NCBI GenBank assembly: GCA_030374765.1
Contig: JARGXX010000006.1
Location: forward strand, 372,001-436,000
DNA: 64,000 nucleotides
Direction of reading: 5' to 3'
Source of the DNA: Agarophyton chilense
Lineage: Eukaryota > Rhodophyta > Florideophyceae > Gracilariales > Gracilariaceae
Part shown: one piece after another, positions 1 through 11,395 of the stretch
How the letters are laid out: every line of letters begins with the position of its first letter
How positions within the stretch are numbered: the stretch's first letter is position 1
Made by a program: the position numbers and the translations under genes
The notes under the pieces: generated by a model
The model's database searches: none
What the model was told of the DNA's origin: nothing
What the model saw: only the letters and a program-made list of their open reading frames with translations

Positions 1-1596
1 GTACAATGTCTGGCTTCTATAAAGAACGATATAATTTCGGATGTATATAGAGCGCCGTGTTATCGAAAGTCCTTTCCCGCTTAGAAGGGAACGGCGAAAA
101 GAATGGTCGACGACCTTTCTATCTCCATTCCTGTCTGAACTTTGTTTCAGTGGTATTAGACGAAAGGGCGGGTGAGGATGTGTTGTGTTAGAAGCCCACA
201 CTAGCTTTCCTCCTCACAGAAATTTAACCATTGAAGACTGCAGTTCCATCCATCTTTATTGTTGCAGGGGGGCGGCAGTTTTTCATCCATGTTATTCTCC
301 TTCTTGAGGCGAGGTCAGGCCTTGAGATGTTCGTATTTAGAAGAAAACCACAAATACTTATCATCTCAAAAGTTTTTGTCCTCAGGAGATGATGTTATGC
401 TATCGGGCTTTTGTTTAGCTTCAACAACATTCTGAGCAAGCGTCTTGCGCGTCATTATACCAAATAATGTTTCGTGAACAATCTGCTCTTGACTGAGGTC
501 GGTGGTCAAAAGTTTCCTCTTTTGCCATCAGATACCCTTCATAGTAACGTCATTTTCTGTACGTTCACAAATACATACGAATGTCCCGCGTGGGTCTAGA
601 AGCCCACGACCAAATGATTGCTATTCGTTCAAAGCGAGCATCGAAGGAAGACTCTCTTTCTTCTTATCGTTCGGTCGAGCCCTCCATGCTGTAAGAAGTG
701 AAAGGGAATCCTTTTTTTTTATTTTTTAACAATGGTCTGCCGTTTCTGATTTCGAAGCGGCAGGAGAAGTGCCTCTAAAGGTAATTCTCTCTCTTAAGAA
801 AGGCCAAGGGAATCCTTGTTTCTGCTCAGTATTGACCAGAAGAAGCCACATGTCAAAATTGTATGTCCCTTGCAGTTCGATTTAAAGAGAAGCGTAGAAA
901 GTACAAACATCTGAACGGGAATGTCTGTCGTTTGAATTCGGATTCAACATAGACACTCCACAAGCCCAAAGATAATCCAATCTTCATTTATTGGGGAAGA
1001 AATGAAAAGTTAAATATCGATACATCTCTAGCAACTCATGACGGACTGACCGCTCTGATGGCAGGGCACCATAAACATATCTGAACATTTACCCCGAATA
1101 CTTGTGCGAAGTAAAGGCCAAATAGGACTAAAGCTATGCTTCCTAAACGTGTCATCAAGTCCTGAGTCCCCGAAATGAGCTTCTCGTGAAATTCTAATAC
1201 GTAGGTCTCTTAAGTGGCACGTTCAAGTTTTGTCTTAATGTCATGCAACTCTGCGCGTTTCGCCATGGGTTTTTATGTTCTTCGGTCCAGGGTACCTTGC
1301 TGGCCTACTTCTTCATCGCTGACAGAAATCCGTTCCAAAAACCGTGGTATCGATCTTCCTAATAATGAAGTGGCCCAAACGTAACGCTCTGGAGCCGGAC
1401 CACAAATATAGACAGTACGACAATCACTGGAGGTAGTCTCCAATGTCAGACAGTATGAGACCGGGTACTTAATCTCAGCTTCTCGCTTCGACCAAGACTG
1501 CACAATCCCTTCATCCACTACCGCAGTACAAACAACCACAACCGTCACACAACGATCAACTTTCGCACTCAACACTCGACGCTAATCATCTCAAAC
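1..1596. other. Intergenic, no recognisable gene
   Basis: I see only short open frames (under about 100 codons) with no family resemblance and no tRNA or rRNA. The last 100 bases upstream of the ATG at 1597 are rich in A and C and presumably hold the promoter and 5' leader of the secreted-protein gene; no TATA box is convincing. Confidence 0.5.
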
Positions 1597-2247
1597 ATGA
1601 AATTAGCACTCGCATTTGGACTATGTGTTTCTGTTTCAGGGGCCCTCGCTGCCACACTCGGGGCAGTCGACAGAAACGCCGCTTACCAGGCCACTTCAAC
1701 ACCGACCCCATACGTCACACCAGCTCCAGAATATAAGGCCACGAAACCATCTTCTGCCACTCCAACTCCGCCACCAAATGGTTACATCGCGCCTGAGACT
1801 GGACCTGAATACGTTCCAAGCCCGGCCCCGTACGCGGGTGGCGAATCTCCCTCCATGGACAACATGTGCTGGATGGAAACCAAGAAATGTTGTTACAAGG
1901 AAGAGGCAGATGGATATGAATGTAAGGATTATTATGCCGAAAAATACTCTCGTTGCTACGCTAAATTCAAGTACGTCAGGAAATGTGATAAGGCTGAAAA
2001 CCATGGAAAGCCGGAGAAGCCTAATGATAGGGTTGAGAAGACAAAATGTAATAAGGTTTACTACGACAAGAACTACGGTCCCCACGTTCAGGGATACCCG
2101 TCTGGTGGTGAGAGCGAGTGGTATGGGTCTGAGGAACTTCCGGTGAAGCCATATGGCGTAGAGGGTGAGCCGAAATATCCGACTCCTCGTTATGAAGCTG
2201 AACCAGTCCCAGCTGGTGCCTCCTACGCCCCCCCTGCTGCATACTAG
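1597..2247 (+). CDS. Secreted Pro-rich, Cys-rich protein (paralogue A), family unknown
   Basis: This is a 216-residue intronless frame starting at the first ATG. The first 18 residues form a clear signal peptide (hydrophobic core, ending ALA). Residues 25-85 are rich in Pro, Thr, Ser and Tyr, like an extracellular-matrix linker. Residues 90-150 hold a Cys-rich module with a CW, a KKCCYKE stretch, GYECKDYYAEKYSRC and a later C. A conserved tail follows with YGPHV.GYP, GESEWY and PVKPYGV. The same module and tail recur in the gene at 5459, so the two are diverged tandem paralogues. I do not recognise the family; export to the cell wall or matrix is inferred from the leader and composition. There is no transmembrane segment after the leader. 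Confidence 0.8.
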   Translation: MKLALAFGLCVSVSGALAATLGAVDRNAAYQATSTPTPYVTPAPEYKATKPSSATPTPPPNGYIAPETGPEYVPSPAPYAGGESPSMDNMCWMETKKCCYKEEADGYECKDYYAEKYSRCYAKFKYVRKCDKAENHGKPEKPNDRVEKTKCNKVYYDKNYGPHVQGYPSGGESEWYGSEELPVKPYGVEGEPKYPTPRYEAEPVPAGASYAPPAAY

Positions 2248-5200
2248 TAATTCTAAAAGCTTGCTGATGTGATCGGCAGAGCTGCTCTGTACAGCTCAGA
2301 ATGCGACGTAGATTAGACATCAAGTGGACCCTACCACACTTTGAGAGCGTATTACGAGCTGTCATTCATACTCTCATTAAAACAAATGGTGCAAAATACC
2401 TCGCTGAAAAAGGGCTATTGATACCCGTTCCAAAACTCTGGACCGTTGTTCGCAGAAATCACTCTGTAGCAGACCATGTATCCAGATGTTTATTTTTCTC
2501 TCTGTTAAGAAGGATTTACTCCAGCTTATGAATAAGTTGGGAGGAATTCTTTCATCGAAAGTCCAACACTTGCTCTGGCCTCTTTTTAACAGTATCGTAA
2601 ACATACTCTCTGACGCTTGACGGTCGCTAGCGGGAAGTAATCATTCTCACCTTCATCGTTTACGTTTGAAATACAGGCGATTCACTACGTGTACGAAGGT
2701 ACATTCTCAACTGTCTGTGCAGCGAGGCCAGGCACATTTGTTTCACAGTGACCTTCCATAAAGCTATTGCATACAGTAGATACAGTACTCGGGAAGTATG
2801 ATATGACCAGTAGCTTTATTACAGAAAGCGGAACATTTATGGCCTCAAACGCTCTGCACAAGGAGATCCCGTCTATATCTCAGACATTTCCGGTAATCTC
2901 ATTACACAGTAACTGCTCTCTGAGCGGATGCGACCCCAAAGGAGATGGTCATGGTAAATTCCTACGAACAGGTACGGAAGAGTCGGGTCTGCTCTTTCGA
3001 AGCGCCCTACATGCTCTGGAAACTGTCGGTGTGGACGTGGGCGAAGCTCAATGGGTGGTCACCGGGAGAACCATCAGACTCGTCCGAGCGGTTGACGTGC
3101 TTGCCAGTCGTAGTACGGACATGATAGCGTATCCATTAAAAGCTCCTTTACAATTTATACAGAGCCATGAAGTCACGAGCCGCTTCCAAGAAAAGAATAT
3201 ACCCCGCTTCCTTGATTTCCCTCCCCCTACAATAAGTTTACAACTGACAGGAGCTTCACAGATGTTTCCTCGAAGCTTTTATGATACGTTCAGAGAGCGA
3301 TAGGAGGCTAAACGCTGATTCTCCATTTCGATATTGCCAGCGCTACAGGTCCGGATGAAGAAGAGATCTTCAAGGTCTTCTTGGCGGCAGAACCTTACTT
3401 ATGTGGTGCCCTGCTACATATCCTTTGTTGAAAAGTGTTGTCGGACGCTAGCAAACTCATGCGTTCCGCAGAATATAAGTATGCTTATAATTAAAATACA
3501 ACAATAGCCAGCAGAATTCCAATTCTCCAAGGTTGTAGTTGATACAGACTATTTTTGCCTCCTTTGTCGGAATCTCGACCATGATACTTCTCTCCAACAA
3601 AGAAAATCTTATCTTTCCTGTTTCTGGAGAATTGTGACCACCTGTAGAAGCGAAGCTGTGATTAATGACTGATCGGTATAGGGAGAAATTAGTCACAAAA
3701 TCGCGAGAAACCGAGTTTTTGCTGTGACCACTTTTTGCAGAGGTTTACTTAGAAATCATCATCCCGAAACAGCATGATTTCAAAAATAAGTTCTTGACAG
3801 GCCATGTTGCTGTCGCTAAGAAAAACATGAGCTAACTCCAATTTGAATACAGACACAGACACACAGAAACGAATTCCTGGCCCACAATGAGAGAAAGGTT
3901 AAAAAAAAGAGGCCTAGATGGTATTCGAAGAGAACAAACGAACACGCTTTTACTTCATGATGTTAGGACTGTCTTCAGGCATAGAAGGGAAGCTTCGCCT
4001 TGTAAAAACATTATATTCATGCCGAAACTGAGCAACACGCCTTTACTTCATGATATAAGGTCTGTATTTATAATACTGTTTTGGGAATCTACAGAAATGA
4101 AGAGCACGGTAATGGAAATAGCAAGCGGTGTGGATTCTAGCGCCCTGCTGAGGGTATCGATACAAAAGAGCCGCACAACTGTCTTTTTTCCGCATTTCGA
4201 CTATCTCCGCGACAAGACTGGCCCACCCCTCGCCAGTATCTCCTTGAAAGACAGCGCAGACGGCTAGACTGAGGCGCGGACGTCGGGAGTATAAGGACGG
4301 CAGCACCCAACCGCAAGCCCCACACCAGCACTTCTATGTCCATTTCTTTCCCACCCCAACCTGGTCAGAATATCCGTGCCCCCAATTCCCCCCCCATGTA
4401 ACCATTTCTTACTTTCCAACTGTCCCGTAAAGTTATAGTTTTAAAAAACATTCGACGGGGACATAAAGCAACTAGAGACATGTCCCCATATTTGGTAAAT
4501 AGAGAAAAATCAGTCCTTCAACCTTTCTTCAAGAATAGAAGGGAAGCCACGCTTTGTGAAAAAATTAAATTCGTGCCGGTTTTCTGCATAACCTGACTTT
4601 TGTTTTTATAGGACGTTCAGCATTCACTCGCTGATCGAACTGCCAGGGAACGTTTAGAAGACACCAGTTTCAGGACTTAGAAAGATTTCCAACAGATATA
4701 AATACTTCTGATCTTCGGCAATTCTCGATTCTAAAACTGTTTTCCAGATATTCGTTATTGTTTAAGCCGAACTCGTGAACCCAATATTGCACTCAGCATC
4801 ATACAGAGATAGCCCAGTCTTCCTGTGATATGGATTCGAGAACATGTCCAGCCTAGATACGCGTGGGCATCTTTAAAATAAGGGAATAAGGTCAATCATT
4901 CTGACTCTTTCCACACAAAAATTGACCGGGCCCTTCCCCCCCGGAGCTCCCCATTTTGGTTTGATGTAGTAATAGTGCCAATATGAAGCGTAATCAGAAT
5001 TAACGTCTGGACCACTGGTTGCAATTGGAAAGCAGCTGTAGGTTAAACGTATGTTGCAATGTGTGCTAAACTCTGTTAAAAAAGAAAAGCATTTGCGCAC
5101 ACCTTCCGAGCAAAGATTCTTACACATTTCCCGAGATAGAAGCCATGAGCTTTGCGGGCGCTTCAAGTCTTTCTTCTAACTAGGGGGAACAGAATTAATT

Positions 5201-5458
5201 GATCGCTGGTGTCCCATACAATTGCGATCCGCAGGCTTGTTACGCTGGACATTGGAACCAATCCACTTTTATGAAATACACTGCAATCCTGGTATGCAGC
5301 AATTCCCGACCTCGGTCCAGTGACAGTTGGGACAAATTGTTTTGCTTGTTGGACCAATTCCTGCTCACCATAATCCCTGCCAAGAGCACATTTAAGAAAC
5401 TGCTTGCCTCCTGCGAAGCAATTGTTCGCTCACCATTAATCGTCAGAAACGTCAACTC
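2248..5458. other. Spacer between the two secreted-protein paralogues
   Basis: About 3.2 kb without a recognisable gene. The longest frame runs from about 2767 to 3303 on the plus strand; its first ATG is at 2803, which would give about 166 residues. It has no signal peptide and resembles nothing I know, so I treat it as doubtful. Two pairs of short imperfect repeats at 3930-4070 and 4525-4595 are listed separately. Confidence 0.45.
3935..4595. repeat. Short imperfect dispersed repeats in the spacer
   Basis: The motif ACGCNTTTACTTCATGAT occurs near 3940 and again near 4036. The motif ATAGAAGGGAAG with flanking similarity (then TTGT, AAAAA, ATTNAATTC, TGCCG) occurs near 3979 and again near 4535. 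Together they suggest a locally duplicated, decayed unit of about 100 bp. No terminal structure is visible, so I cannot assign an element type. Confidence 0.45.
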
Positions 5459-6619
5459 ATGATGATTTGCTACAGTTCAGTGACCATTGCGCTTTGTTCT
5501 ATGATCCTTCCCCTAGTCGGAGGCTTGCCTTTTTCATCCATTGGACTCGGGGTTGGAAAAGCTTCACAGGGGGATGTTTTTGGGACTTCGAATGTCTATG
5601 GTAGCGGAAATTTCGCGAGCATCGGAACAGGAGCGTCAGGAAAAGGGGTGAGTGGGTCAACTTCTGTCATTTCTCCAGTACAGGCAACAGATAAGGATGT
5701 ATCCCTTCCCATTGGAAGCCCGGAAGCAGCAATAGACATTGAACTTTCTTCTATTCTCAACAGAGGATTGCAAGCTGCCGTACCTGATTACAGAGATACC
5801 TCTGGGTCTTCTGAAAAATCATACGCGACTGGTGCCTCCGAAAACAAGACTTCACACCCCAATACAAGAGATTCTTCGGAAAAACCAGGAATTGCCAACC
5901 ATCCAAAAGTATGTTGGACAATGTCAAAGCGGTGTTGTTATGAAGAAGTGCAGAAAGGATACGAATGTAAGGACTTTTACGCACACAAATATACAAGATG
6001 CCACCCGGTCATTGAATATGAAGCAGTTTGCGGAAAAATTGAAGAACGGCCTGCGCATCATCCTCGACCAAAGGGGCGGGTCAAATATGAAGAAACGGTG
6101 CTAAAAAACTACGACGCAAGATATGGGCCGCATGTAACCGGCTATCCGGAGAACGGAGAGAGTGAATACTACAAAGTAGACACTATTCCGGTCAAGCCTC
6201 GAGGAGTTTCAGGAACTCCTGTTTCCGCGCCTCAATCGTATCAGTCAAAAAGTGGAAGTACAACAAATGAAGCATACATGGCTGAAGAGGACGGGGAGGA
6301 TATCGTTTCCATTGTCCCGTATGAGACGAAATCAAATAGAGACCAGCAATACGGAGCTCTCGGAGATTCAAAAGGCCATGAGAAGAAAGCGGCAAACCTC
6401 ATTCCGAAGAGTACAGAAAACGCCACCGCCGGCGCAGAGGGTTCGTACGAGGTAAAACCGCAACCCACATCAGTCCAAAGTTTGAGTAAGACCTCTGCAG
6501 CCAACGCCGACACAGGCAGTGGGGGAAATGGGCCGGGCGTTTCGGAACAATCGCTGGAGACTTACAACGTCGGAACTGCTCAGGGAGGCAACGGTCCTTC
6601 ATACAGGATACTGAAATAG
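5459..6619 (+). CDS. Secreted Cys-rich protein (paralogue B), longer tail
   Basis: This 386-residue intronless frame has two adjacent ATGs at 5459 and 5462; either gives a signal peptide of about 20 residues ending near GGLP. A Gly/Ser-rich segment follows (about residues 25-140), then the same Cys module as the gene at 1597: KVCWTMSKRCCYEE, GYECKDFYAHKYTRC and a later Cys, then YGPHVTGYP, GESEYY and PVKPRGVSG. The C-terminal 125 residues are polar, Ser/Gly/Glu-rich and absent from paralogue A. The shared spacing of Cys, GESE and PVKP motifs shows common ancestry. Location is predicted extracellular; the role is unknown, with a matrix or cell-wall component being plausible. Confidence 0.8.
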   Translation: MMICYSSVTIALCSMILPLVGGLPFSSIGLGVGKASQGDVFGTSNVYGSGNFASIGTGASGKGVSGSTSVISPVQATDKDVSLPIGSPEAAIDIELSSILNRGLQAAVPDYRDTSGSSEKSYATGASENKTSHPNTRDSSEKPGIANHPKVCWTMSKRCCYEEVQKGYECKDFYAHKYTRCHPVIEYEAVCGKIEERPAHHPRPKGRVKYEETVLKNYDARYGPHVTGYPENGESEYYKVDTIPVKPRGVSGTPVSAPQSYQSKSGSTTNEAYMAEEDGEDIVSIVPYETKSNRDQQYGALGDSKGHEKKAANLIPKSTENATAGAEGSYEVKPQPTSVQSLSKTSAANADTGSGGNGPGVSEQSLETYNVGTAQGGNGPSYRILK

Positions 6620-9600
6620 GAATGTTCCATGTCGGGCTATTCCTTTTTCTGCTTATCATGCCTGATATAGATCACAATGTACATATAAGGTCCCGTATTC
6701 TTGTCGTTTGGTTTGCTTCGATATTGCGGGATGTAAACAAGTTTTTCTTTCTTGTGGCCAATTCAATCTTGAAAAGTTCTATTGAAAGTAGGGGGTCAGA
6801 GAACATTTTAAAATATACAGAACAAGTCCAGTTTTGAAGTGATACAAACTTTTCTTTGGGATGAAATGACAACAATGCCGTCTTTTGAAGAACAACCTTC
6901 GCGCCTTGCACAGAAGATGGTTGGTCGTTGGAAGGGGGATGAGAATCACCTTGATCACCTTTTCGACTGTCTACTTTTATCGTTGAGATGCAATTAAGGT
7001 CCTTGTTTTTCTGATGCGTTTTCTCGAATTTTTGCACGCGAGCCCTGAGAAAACGCATCGAAGACGCAGATCAGCTACGTCCGTTCTCTACTCGAAAACA
7101 ATTCATTTTCACACATATAGCAGCCACGAAACCGAAAAAGGTACTCCTTAAGTAGGTTTTAGCCCTTCTTTGCAGTGGAAACTATATCTTTCCATGTAGG
7201 TTTCTATCATGCTCTGGAGAGAAATGAGAAACTGAGGTGACCCGAGATTTTGTCTATCTCGCCCATGCGGTCCGGTCCACAGACGATCGAATAAGTGCTC
7301 TGAAAAAGAAAGAACTGGAGTGCAGAAAAGAAGAGGGGGAGTATTTCGAACACTCCTCAAACAATGCTGATAGTCGCCAGAGAAGTAGGGGTATAAAGCC
7401 GAGTAATGTTTCAGGGTCTTGCAGGCGGTTTTTGAGATGGGCAGCGAAATGGCAATTGGTGATAAATCTTGCTTTCACGAGACAATTACAGCATGATCAT
7501 CATGCTGCTGTTTAACAAGAGCAATGATGGACTGGTCCCCATGGCGCCTACTTCCCGCACTGGGTTCCGCGCTGCAACGCAAATGTTCGAACGAACGCAT
7601 TGCGAAGCAGCGCACTACCGTTGGTGCCCAATTTATTATTTTGGAAGAGGTGGCAATTTGGATTGTGCTGTTGTCTCGAAAAACGAAATAGAGAGCATTT
7701 TGAAAGGTATCCTAATAAAACGCGAGGAGTAAGGTTGAAGTACAACGGTATTGGCTGTATACTATCGGCTTCTCTCTTTGGTTAGGGTTGTACTGCACTG
7801 GCAAAGCTGAATGTGAGTCAGCAAGAAAGATGTTCACTATTTAAGGGAGTTCGAAATAGGGCATACATTTCCACCAACGTCAATAAGATCTATGCGAAAC
7901 AAGAACAGCGCGGATAACCACCAAGTAAAGAGAAATTGGTATCGGCACGTGAAACTCTGCGTTCTTGTGAATATGTCGGCGTCGTGATACATACACAGCC
8001 CTAGTTGGTTCCATTCGAGCAGATCAGATATTCAACAATGATAAACCCCAACCCCCCCGACATACAGCAAAAAAAACTTTGGCCTCCTCCTTCTCCTTTC
8101 GGTCCATCTTGGCTTCTCCTCGGGCTCTTTTCAGCAACCCTTCCAGTTCATTCTTGACCTGAGCGAGGAAGGCTTTCTAGACCAGAGGTGGTTTCGCTTC
8201 CTCTCATTCTCACGACAGCAATGCTTATCCTCTCCACGCTTTGGAACGTCAAAGGTGGTCCAATCATGACTATGGGATCATAGAATACCTCGGAGGTTTC
8301 AAGAAGAGTAGGGACTAAACTCAAAATATGTAACAAGGTCAGACGCTGTCGTATTTGCATAACACTATAACTTAGGGTCCAAGGTTAAGCCAGTGGATGT
8401 TCAAGCTTCCGATCCATCCGAAGCCTGCACAACATTCTCGACGTAGTGCTGTAAAAATTCGCAACCACCTCAAAACAACTGCTGAGTTCAATCACACATC
8501 CATCGTCAGACCTTGTCTTGAAAATCAATTGCAGTTCAAGCTCAGTGTTCGTGACGCCAACCAAAACCCTTCCTTATCAGCTCGTCTTCTCATTCCCATG
8601 GTGTTCAACATAGATTGGCTCAGTTGGACGAGAAGTGGCCCCATTTCAACCTCAACTCAAACTTTGATACGTATTGTACATGTACATAAGACGTTAACCA
8701 TAAAATAAACCATACATACTGTTCGAGAGTCTCACCCAATTGGACAAAGAAGCCAGCTCCTCATCCTATTTCGAATGTCAAATGTCACCCGCGCTGGAAA
8801 AGACAATCAGTATTCGCGGAGTCAAATATCTTTAAACACTGGACATCATTGTTGTCTCGTTGTTCTTGTCCCGTCCACTGTTCACGTCACGCTATTCTAC
8901 TTCTCACAACGAGGATAGGGTAGCCAAAAGTTCTTTGGAAGCAGCATCTCGAATGGCATATTCTTTGAAAGCATTGCGACTGTGATGATGGGTAACTGGC
9001 GGCAGAGATAATTGGATTGTTCCATGTTCGCTGCAAGATAGATTTAAGTGAAGGAAGTCTCAGACCTTCGAAGCTCTCAAGAATGTCGAGCATAAGCATC
9101 TGTTGTTGTTCAATTGAGATGAGCTTTTGAGGCTTGTTTAGAACCTCATAGTTTCCTCATCATGGCTGATTGTCCAATTATGCTGGGTCCTTTGGTCTCT
9201 TCAACAGACGTGTCACCTTTCTACAAGGGCGAAAGCAGAATAAGGCGATGCATACGGCAATCCCCGAAAATCTCTTTAGTTTTTGTTTTTGCTGTCATCA
9301 TGTATGCGCTTCTCGTAGTCCCAATTTCTCCAGACCGACACCATTTCGCAACGATGTACACTTTGAAGGGACGGGGGAAGTCGATGCCGGTCACAGTTGG
9401 AAACAGCACACCGTCTCCGAGGCATTCAAGCACGCGTGGGTTTGATGGCGCGGACCGCATGGAAGATTTACAACAAGGGTGGCCATGGACTACTGAACCA
9501 CCAACGACGCATACCAATGCGCCTGCAGCACCACGACAGGGTTAAGGGCTCCCATTTACATCGCCTGGTGGGTCTGCAATACCTCTCAACCACGATTGTT

Positions 9601-9808
9601 GAAAAATATTTTACAAGACTGATCCGTAAATACAACTGATTACCAGTTTTCATTTCTTTTGAACACATATGTTCACTCCTTTGTTCGTAAAACCGCCAAG
9701 CATAACTAAATGCGTCTTTTTCTTTGTATTCCATTATGCACACGGCGTTGCTCAGAGAGGGCAATTTGAGGTAGTATGCCAAGAAGAAAGAGAGAGATGC
9801 CTGCCCTA
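6620..9808. other. Gene-poor stretch with possible transposon relic
   Basis: About 3.2 kb with only short frames. None has a family signature except the possible integrase relic on the minus strand at 9221-9517 (separate entry). Base composition is close to that of the preceding spacer. Confidence 0.45.
9221..9517 (-). pseudogene. Possible decayed retrotransposon integrase fragment
   Basis: A minus-strand frame contains the string TVTGIDFPRPFKV followed some 20 residues later by TTRSAYMM. In Bel/Pao and some Ty3 integrases the first catalytic Asp lies in a similar setting (TGIDFAGPF, then a Lys/Thr-rich stretch and AY). The Asp is present, but no zinc finger, second Asp or Glu can be placed in the same frame. 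This is family resemblance over a short stretch only, so it may be chance. Confidence 0.25.
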
Positions 9809-10951
9809 TCAATGCTCGTGCGCTTGTTCAACTAGAGAAACAACGAAGACCCCAATACTCGCTAAACTGAATGCAAGTAGTGCTCTGCAACACAATCGAG
9901 GAAACGATATCTGTACTTGTTTTCCATCAATACGGTATGGTTTGGAGATGTCGTGCACGACATGCGGTAAAACGGTGCAAAAGGTCATGTACATTAGAGC
10001 ACCGGCTGCGAAGGGCAAGATGTAAATGTGTGCATTTTCCGAAACGGAACGAAGTCTCAGCGCGACGAAGGTTCCTAGCAGCGCTGTACATGCACAGATT
10101 ACATTGGCGAAAACAGCGATGGGACGACTGAATCCGGCTCTCAATAAGACGGCAAAGTCGGCAAGCTCCTGTGGAATTTCGTGGAGGATCACGGCAATAG
10201 TGGTTGCTATTCCCATAGAAGACGACACCAAAAATGCTGCAGCAATAGAGAGTCCATCACAAAAATTGTGCAAAGCGTCGGCAGCTAGATTGATGTATGC
10301 ATCTTTTCGGGCGTGTAGGTCGGAATGGTCAGGTGGACTGGATATTACCGACTCTTCTGATGACAGGTGGTGGCTGTGGTCGTGATCTGAAAAGCGCTGG
10401 AGAACAGCGTCCAAGAGCGCAAATAGAGCGATGCCAAGAAGAAGCGGTGCCACGGGTGCTGCGGCGGCGTATAAATGAGGTAAAAGATGGTTACATAGAT
10501 CTGACAAAAGCGCTCCAGCAGCGAATGGGAGAAGAATATTTGACAGAGAGGCAGAAAAGGGAAGCAGTAGCACAGATACAAGTGAGACAGATGAGGCTAT
10601 AAGTGATGCAGTGAATGCTGCCGATTCCGGAGGCAAATTGTGAAGCGGTTCTAATGAGTGACGCATAGAAGTCAACCAGGCGTTGGGAAGGATTGAATAA
10701 CGCTCCGTGTGCACGCATTTTTGCGAAAGTGATGACTGATCTCCATGAGCCTCATGTTCACAATGGGTTGTAGAAACATGATTGTCGGTGGAGTGCGAGT
10801 GTGAATGCGAATGCGAATGCGGATGCGGTTGTGGATGAGAGTGCTTATGGGCTGCAGCGACGCTTAAATAAAGCAATAGGACACAGAGCGGTAAGGTTGG
10901 AGCAAGGAGTCGGTAAGACCTTTGAGACGCGGACGCGACAAATAGGGCCAT
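9809..10951 (-). CDS. ZIP (LIV-1/ZIP7-type) zinc transporter
   Basis: The product is a 380-residue membrane protein of the ZIP metal-transporter family. From the ATG at 10951 the N-terminus has a hydrophobic leader (VLLLYLSVAAA) followed by a His/Pro/Ser-rich tract, as in LIV-1 type ZIPs of the endomembrane system. The metal-site helices are clear: ALHNFCDGLSIA in helix IV and ILHEIPQELADFAVLL in helix V. A second His-rich loop (DHDHSHH) lies between helices III and IV, and several more hydrophobic helices follow. An upstream in-frame start would add 24 residues ahead of the signal peptide, so I prefer 10951. It is divergent from the carrier gene at 11396, so the 445-bp gap is probably shared promoter DNA. 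The likely role is zinc (or iron) efflux into the cytosol from ER or Golgi. Confidence 0.88.
   Translation of the reverse strand: MALFVASASQRSYRLLAPTLPLCVLLLYLSVAAAHKHSHPQPHPHSHSHSHSHSTDNHVSTTHCEHEAHGDQSSLSQKCVHTERYSILPNAWLTSMRHSLEPLHNLPPESAAFTASLIASSVSLVSVLLLPFSASLSNILLPFAAGALLSDLCNHLLPHLYAAAAPVAPLLLGIALFALLDAVLQRFSDHDHSHHLSSEESVISSPPDHSDLHARKDAYINLAADALHNFCDGLSIAAAFLVSSSMGIATTIAVILHEIPQELADFAVLLRAGFSRPIAVFANVICACTALLGTFVALRLRSVSENAHIYILPFAAGALMYMTFCTVLPHVVHDISKPYRIDGKQVQISFPRLCCRALLAFSLASIGVFVVSLVEQAHEH
10783..10850. repeat. Hexanucleotide-like repeat coding the ZIP His-rich tract
   Basis: A run of GAATGC-like hexamers on the plus strand reads as alternating His and Ser/Pro on the minus strand. 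This is coding repeat DNA that could vary in length between strains. Confidence 0.6.
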
Positions 10952-11395
10952 CCTACTAGGCGCTGATGGATGTGATTGCGAGAGACTGGCGCGATGTGGC
11001 TCAGAGATGAATATCACGCACATGCTGGAACGACGAGGACGCGGGCGTGTTCCGAAGAGGTCTCTGCTGCTGGCGCGCTGCTGAGTGGCTCTCCCGAGAG
11101 GTCAAAAACGCGTTGGAAAGCGATTTCACGAGGAATCGTGTCGCACGCGATGACCACGTCACCAGCCACAGCGCCCTCCATCTCCACCCGACATCAGTGG
11201 CTTGCACTGGCCGGTCTCCTTCTTTCGGTTAGGGTTTTCCGACCCCAGTCCACTTGAGCCGACACTTCTACACCCGACCTCCCACATTTCAAGCTCCACG
11301 AAAAAGATTCGTCGTGGGACCTTGAGGCGCTCATCGGGCTGCGCGTAGTCGTGCGCGACGAACATTGGAGTCACGTCTTATCTTTCAAACCAACA

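Noticed and set aside
1616-2365. Overlapping frames on both strands at the first secreted-protein gene
   Set aside because: The 1597 frame alone has a signal peptide and a conserved paralogue at 5459.
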